Below are positions 59,601-64,000 of a stretch of 64,000 nt of DNA, piece after piece. The DNA is from Nectonema munidae (taxonomy: Eukaryota > Nematomorpha > Nectonematoida > Nectonematidae), in the NCBI GenBank assembly GCA_030549495.1, contig JAUIRK010000673.1:1116001-1180000 (forward strand). Reading direction: 5' to 3'. The number at the start of each line of letters is the position of its first letter. The first letter of the stretch is position 1. Made by a program: the position numbers and the translations under genes. Below the pieces are notes generated by a model that made no database searches, was not told the DNA's origin, and saw nothing but the letters and a program-made list of their open reading frames with translations.

Positions 59601-62600
59601 CATATAATAATTGCTATTAAAATATGTTTTATCATTTTTAACTTTGATTCTTTTAAGCAAATGAATATTTTAGAATATGAATTTAGTATATGTCAGTTTG
59701 TCAAAGTAAATGCCTTGATTTATGAAAATAATGACAGCTTTTAGTTTTGATAAATAGTGGATGAAAATTAGTAACCCATTTTTTAATTGAAGAACAAAAA
59801 GTGAACACAATTGCTGTCAAAAACACCTTCCATTTTGATCTACCATTGAAAAGTGAACAAAAAGAACAAAAAATTGAAATTGAAGAACAAAAAGTGAACA
59901 TGATTGCTGTCAAACACACCTTCCATTTGATTACTATAGTGATTTTATGCCTTGAAAATTTGTTTTTAAATAATATGTTTCAGAAGCTTCGCAGTTATTT
60001 GATCACTTTTCACGTTATGTTCTCACTTCGAGATTGTCTTTTTTATTTTAGATAATAATTTAAATTTAATTAAAGAATAAGTGTAATGTTTAATTTTATT
60101 ATTTACATATATTAACACTCTTTTTTAAAAAACACTGAAATGGGTTGGGTTAGACCTAGGCGTTCAGGTTTAGGCAGTTAGGGTTAAATAGGCTTATGTT
60201 ATAAACATATTGTACGGATTTGAAATATTATATCCTTTATTAAAAGACTTCATCTTCGTTACTAACGTAATCATAAAAGTAATAAGCTTTACTAGAAATG
60301 TATCGGATATCCGCAAAAATTTTACATCTTAACATCCTCACCCAAGGATCATTTAAGTTTCAACGTGCGCAATAACATCCCCAATTTTCAAACATTTTCC
60401 TTTTTTCTATATACCGCAAAGTTTTTTCGGAATTTTTACTTTATCTAAAATTTTAATGATAAGTATTTCTTTATGATAACAAATATACATTGGCATCTTC
60501 TCTCCAAATTTTTAAGAAGTATAAAACTTGTGTTTGCTTAGAATATCAATTAAGATATCCGTATCCGCTAGGATGTCAAATGTGATAGCCACATACTGGC
60601 ATACAAAAAATTTCACATCCGATACATCTCTACTACTTAAAATTTGCTTGTTAAAATATAATTGTGTAAAGGGTATATTGAAGAAATAAAATTAAAAGAA
60701 GTTATTAATGAGTATGAAGGTGATCTAACAGATCTTAACTCAACAGATGCTGAATTTAAATTATGGAAGGCAAAATGGATTTGTTTAGAAGAAAAGAAAC
60801 GCCCTAATTCTGTTGTCGAATCAGCATTAAAAGCTTATGTGATAAAATATTTTATCCAAATATTTACACATTGCTCAAAATAATAGCAACTTTTCCACTA
60901 TCTTCATGTGAGTGAGTGTGAAAGAAGTTTTTCTCTTCTAAGAAGATTGAAAATCTTTTTGAGATCTTCAATTGAAACGGAAAGACTTGCATCTTTAGCT
61001 TTAATTAACACACACTATGGTATTCCTGTTGATTATAAAGAAGTAGTCTAACACTATTTTGAGTTGTATCCAAAAAAAATGAATTCTTCCAACTTATTTT
61101 TGAATTAAATTTCTAATAATAAAATCACAATGTTTAACTTCTATTAAAAAACACTCTTTCAGAGTTGAATTAAGGTCTTTTACTAATAGTAAAAAATCTT
61201 TTAGTTTTGCCATCTCTTTCAAAAATTTGTGATTGCGTCCTTGCTTAAGTGTATCGTTAATATGCTATCATTCAATGGAAACAGAGTTTATAGATAGCAT
61301 CAAAGGATTTATATATATATATAATTTTTAGCTGTATTTCGTCTTATTTCAATATTTCGGTCTTTATCCAATTCTATTTTCTTCAATATATTTTTTATTT
61401 GCAATTTAGCTTCGTTCATTAAAATTAAAAAGTTTAGAGTGGGTATAATAATTTACCGTAATAACTTATAGAGGGTTTAATAAAAGAGGTTAGCAAAATC
61501 GCAGAATCTATTCTAAACAAATCAGATATTGAATGTTTAGGCAAGTAAACTACCACATATGTTAAATAGTTATATAAATACTATTTGATTTCTAATAATA
61601 TATTCTGGGATTTGTTGGACCACTTCGATTGGATTCATTTATAAATGTTGGCTGGAAATCTTTTTCACACTCTATGCCTGCTTAATTGTCTACTCACTAT
61701 AATAGGATTTAGAAAATCATTGAATACAAAGTACAGATGTGAAGGGATAAAATTGAATTAATATATAGGAAACACTTGTATTATAGAAATTACTTGTTGT
61801 ATCCGGCACTGTCCCAGAATTGTACTGTGATGTTTACACCTTTGAAATTCATACTCTTCACTTGATAGTCTATGCCTAGAGATAAAAAGTTTCGTTGATT
61901 AAAGAGTCTTTGCATTGAAGAATCTCGTGGATTCTTCCTTTCAAAAATACCGAGTGAAGTTGAAAAGTGGGAAGAAAATTGGTCAAAGCAGAAGCGATAA
62001 ATGAAACTACTTTTGCCGACTTTTGAATCTCCAAGCAAAATTATTTTGAAGACTTTTTGCACATGGTTTTGCCAGGATTGAGGAGATGGCATCTTTAAAG
62101 AAGGGTCGATATTTTAGCTTAGCAATTTTACAAATCTTAGGTCTACTTACCATGTAACTTTGTGTATCTTTAGTGTTTGCACAATCAATGAAGTTTATGT
62201 GATCCATCAATTCTGAAATTTTTCCATACGATCTGGAGTAAGCAAAACTTCTACATTCAAAAAAATCATCATTATACAAAGTTTGTCTTGTGTCCAGATA
62301 TTTGTATAAACAGAAAATCTTTTCAAAAAACTATATTTATATTTGAATAATTTGATTAATTGAATATTTTATAGCTCTATTCAGTTGAGAAAACGAGCTG
62401 ATAGGTTATCAAAAAATCATCTGGGCCATTTAAAACTAGTGGTGGAGTCACACGCGTTAATCAATAAGTTATAAAACGAAAAGAATACAAAGCCCATTTA
62501 TTTTAAATGAACTGCTTAGTTAACGAGATAGTTAGTTAAGTTAAATAGTTTACTGGTCCAATTGTTAATCATTGAATTACATAGTTTCCCAGTTAATTAG

Positions 62601-63118
62601 CCAAATACGTCATAGACTTTCTTTGGTTATTAGTTAAATTACTGTTTTGGTTCTAAATGTAGGTATTTGAGTAGGTTAGCTATCTCAACTTTTGATTGGC
62701 CGAATTGTTCAAATATCGGTGAACTCAAGAAGATCACTTTTAACTATCAAATAATTAACTAACTATCGAAAAAATAAATAATAAACAAACAAAGTAAATA
62801 TTTTTACAAAATGAACGAATGATGGAAGAATATTGTTCTGTTGGATAAAATATCGAAAACTAAACAAACCCGGTGCAAATTATACTATTGGTCATATTTA
62901 GGAATATTGAACGAAAAGGATGAATACTTCGAGATTTCAGTCCACAGTAAAATATTTCTAGAAAAATGCAAATCTCAAAACTCATACTTTTTTGATTGGA
63001 GGCTTTCACTTTTAAAGTTGTTGAAGTTGGGATCTTTGTTTGTGCAAGAATCTTTGGAATGATTAGAGGTTAGATCTCGATTCAAAGTGTCGACTGAGGC
63101 ACTAAAATTTTTAGACAT
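53674..63118 (-). CDS. Atypical Rab-family small GTPase with N-terminal extension
   Basis: Seven coding exons on the minus strand: 63118-62988, 62250-62151, 62092-61951, 61875-61794, 59356-59242, 55900-55787, 53754-53674. All have GT-AG borders and compatible phases, giving 254 codons. ATG at 63118 has an upstream in-frame stop. Residues 1-90 are a Ser/Asn-rich extension without EF-hand or coiled coil. The G domain: P-loop GDSKVGKSS (98-106), switch I FSTSLGIDYQVK (Ser123 where Rabs have Thr), switch II WDSAGYNK (145-152) instead of WDTAGQER, RNYFRKADAIIFMFDV, GNKCDL (204-209), and EASSKTG (236-242). The pattern LGIDYQVK is closest to RASEF/CRACR2A/Rab44-type Rabs, which act in membrane traffic. 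No C-terminal cysteines appear before TAA, but that TAA overlaps a possible donor GTAAGA, so another exon may follow. Intron 3 is only 75 bases. Confidence 0.88.
56330..56410 (-). other. tRNA-like trace with B box
   Basis: Minus strand contains GGGTTCAAATCCC, a good B box, followed by AATCGAGGAAAT, whose complement ATTTCCTC lies about 65 bases upstream. The D arm and anticodon arm do not fold properly, so this is more likely a decayed tRNA-derived SINE or pseudo-tRNA than a working gene. It is in an intron of the Rab-like gene. Confidence 0.3.
59786..59932 (+). repeat. Direct duplication, about 53-bp unit at 93-bp spacing
   Basis: ATTGAAGAACAAAAAGTGAA then ATTGCTGTCAAA and ACACCTTCCATTT occurs at 59786 and again at 59879 with a few mismatches. 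Intronic, no clear function. Confidence 0.85.
60662..61050 (+). pseudogene. hAT transposase C-terminal fragment (THAP12/ZMYM-like) in an intron
   Basis: 60662-60883 reads WICLEEKKRPNSVVESALKA. After one stop, another frame (60885-61050) reads SSCECERSFSLLRRLKIFLR and TERLASLALINTHYG, ending at a TAA. This is the dimerisation region at the end of hAT proteins related to THAP12. It lies in intron 4 of the Rab-like gene, on the opposite strand. The N-terminal two thirds are absent. A relative is at 32045-32195. Confidence 0.75.
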
Positions 63119-64000
63119 TGCGGTTTATTCAATGGAAATAAGAAAATATATGATAGGTGGTTGGAAATTGGAATCGAAACAGCTAATAACACTACGGATA
63201 CCATCTCATTAGCATTCTGAATTTTATTCTTCACTATAGAGGTAAGGTATAGACTAGACTTGATCAAGCCCTTCTAATTGTTACTTGTGCTTAGGCCGAA
63301 TTTTGAAGATGAATATTGAGAATGAAATCATTTTTAAAGAGAAGACTAATCTACAAATATTAACCAGTAGTTATAAGAACAAGCTAAAAAAGATAGATAG
63401 TTTTTAATATAAATGTATACATTATTCCCGTCCTCATACGTTTGGGCCATGAATTAAGGAGCGATATACGTTCAAGCGATAAATACAACTAAGGATAAAG
63501 CGATATAATATAGTGATGATTTCTGTTTTTCTCCTACTTTGAAAAATATTTTTTCAATTGTAATTGCAAGTTTATTTTATAATTCAAATCCATTCTAGTT
63601 CTAAATTTTAGCGCAATGTAATAATTTTAAACGAATGATAGAAGCTTTTAGCAAGTAAGAAAGTAACTAACGTGCCATTTAAATAAACTATACCACGAAC
63701 TCACTAATTAATCAAGTAATTAAAGTAGTTTAAATTTTAAAATACATTTTTAAGCGGCAAGTTTGGATGTAGAGTTGTATGGATATATTTTGCAAATTTT
63801 TAAGATGAAAAATATTTTAAAAAATTTTAGGAAGTGAAATGAAGAAAAGTAATTTTTCTTCACATATTTATTTTGAAAGAACTTTATTTGGATGTATTCC
63901 TTACTCCAAAAATTGAAAGTTTTCAAAAAGAATGAACACTTTCTCCACTCAAATTTATTTGCTGATAAAAATAGGAATGATCGTTTAAAAGGATGTTCAT
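63119..64000. other. Region upstream of the Rab-like gene
   Basis: AT-rich. It should contain the promoter of the minus-strand GTPase gene, but no TATA box or other site can be assigned. No further exon recognised. Confidence 0.45.

Noticed and set aside
61300..61330. Regulatory TA-rich element
   Set aside because: Simple (TA)n microsatellite within an intron.

Overview
This is AT-rich animal nuclear DNA. It holds multi-exon genes with GT-AG introns, several superfamilies of eukaryotic transposons and a tRNA-derived SINE, and nothing bacterial. An invertebrate, probably an arthropod, fits best; a copepod is only a guess. Two host genes can be assembled exon by exon. The rest is mostly transposons in several states of decay, many nested in one another.

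Layout. 0.9-5.1 kb: a nearly intact Ty3/gypsy LTR retrotransposon with two LTRs, a 5-bp target duplication and a 1102-codon gag-pol frame. 7.3-12.2 kb: a full-length but frameshifted non-LTR retrotransposon (zinc-knuckle ORF1; endonuclease-RT-RNase H ORF2) whose sense strand is poor in G. 12.2-20.6 kb: a region bounded by inverted repeats with a decayed OTU-protease/MULE-transposase reading frame, into which a second LINE has inserted. 20.8-22.2 kb: an inverted partial copy of the first LINE. 22.3-23.2 kb: a degenerate repetitive protein family. 25.1-25.7 kb: a tandem repeat.

26.7-34.7 kb is a stack of insertions. Two ZBED-type (Buster-like) hAT elements lie side by side with three copies of the same 8-bp target, CTCTACAG. 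The first hAT transposase is split by a 3.9-kb insert flanked by TTAA that carries a GC-richer, coding-like island. 35-36 kb has another tandem repeat interrupted by a 264-bp hAT MITE with a perfect 8-bp duplication.

36.6-51.1 kb, plus strand: an ERGIC1-like gene for ER-Golgi cargo cycling, eight coding exons, 292 codons, including a likely 9-nt micro-exon. Its introns hold nested hAT relics and a tRNA-SINE. 53.7-63.1 kb, minus strand, convergent with it: an atypical Rab-family GTPase, seven coding exons, about 254 codons. It has an N-terminal extension, lacks the usual switch II glutamine, and shows no prenylation cysteines in the exons seen. Both host genes belong to membrane traffic, but nothing here shows that they work together.

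Exon models rest on reading frame, intron phase and splice-site agreement plus remembered family patterns. No search or transcript data were available.
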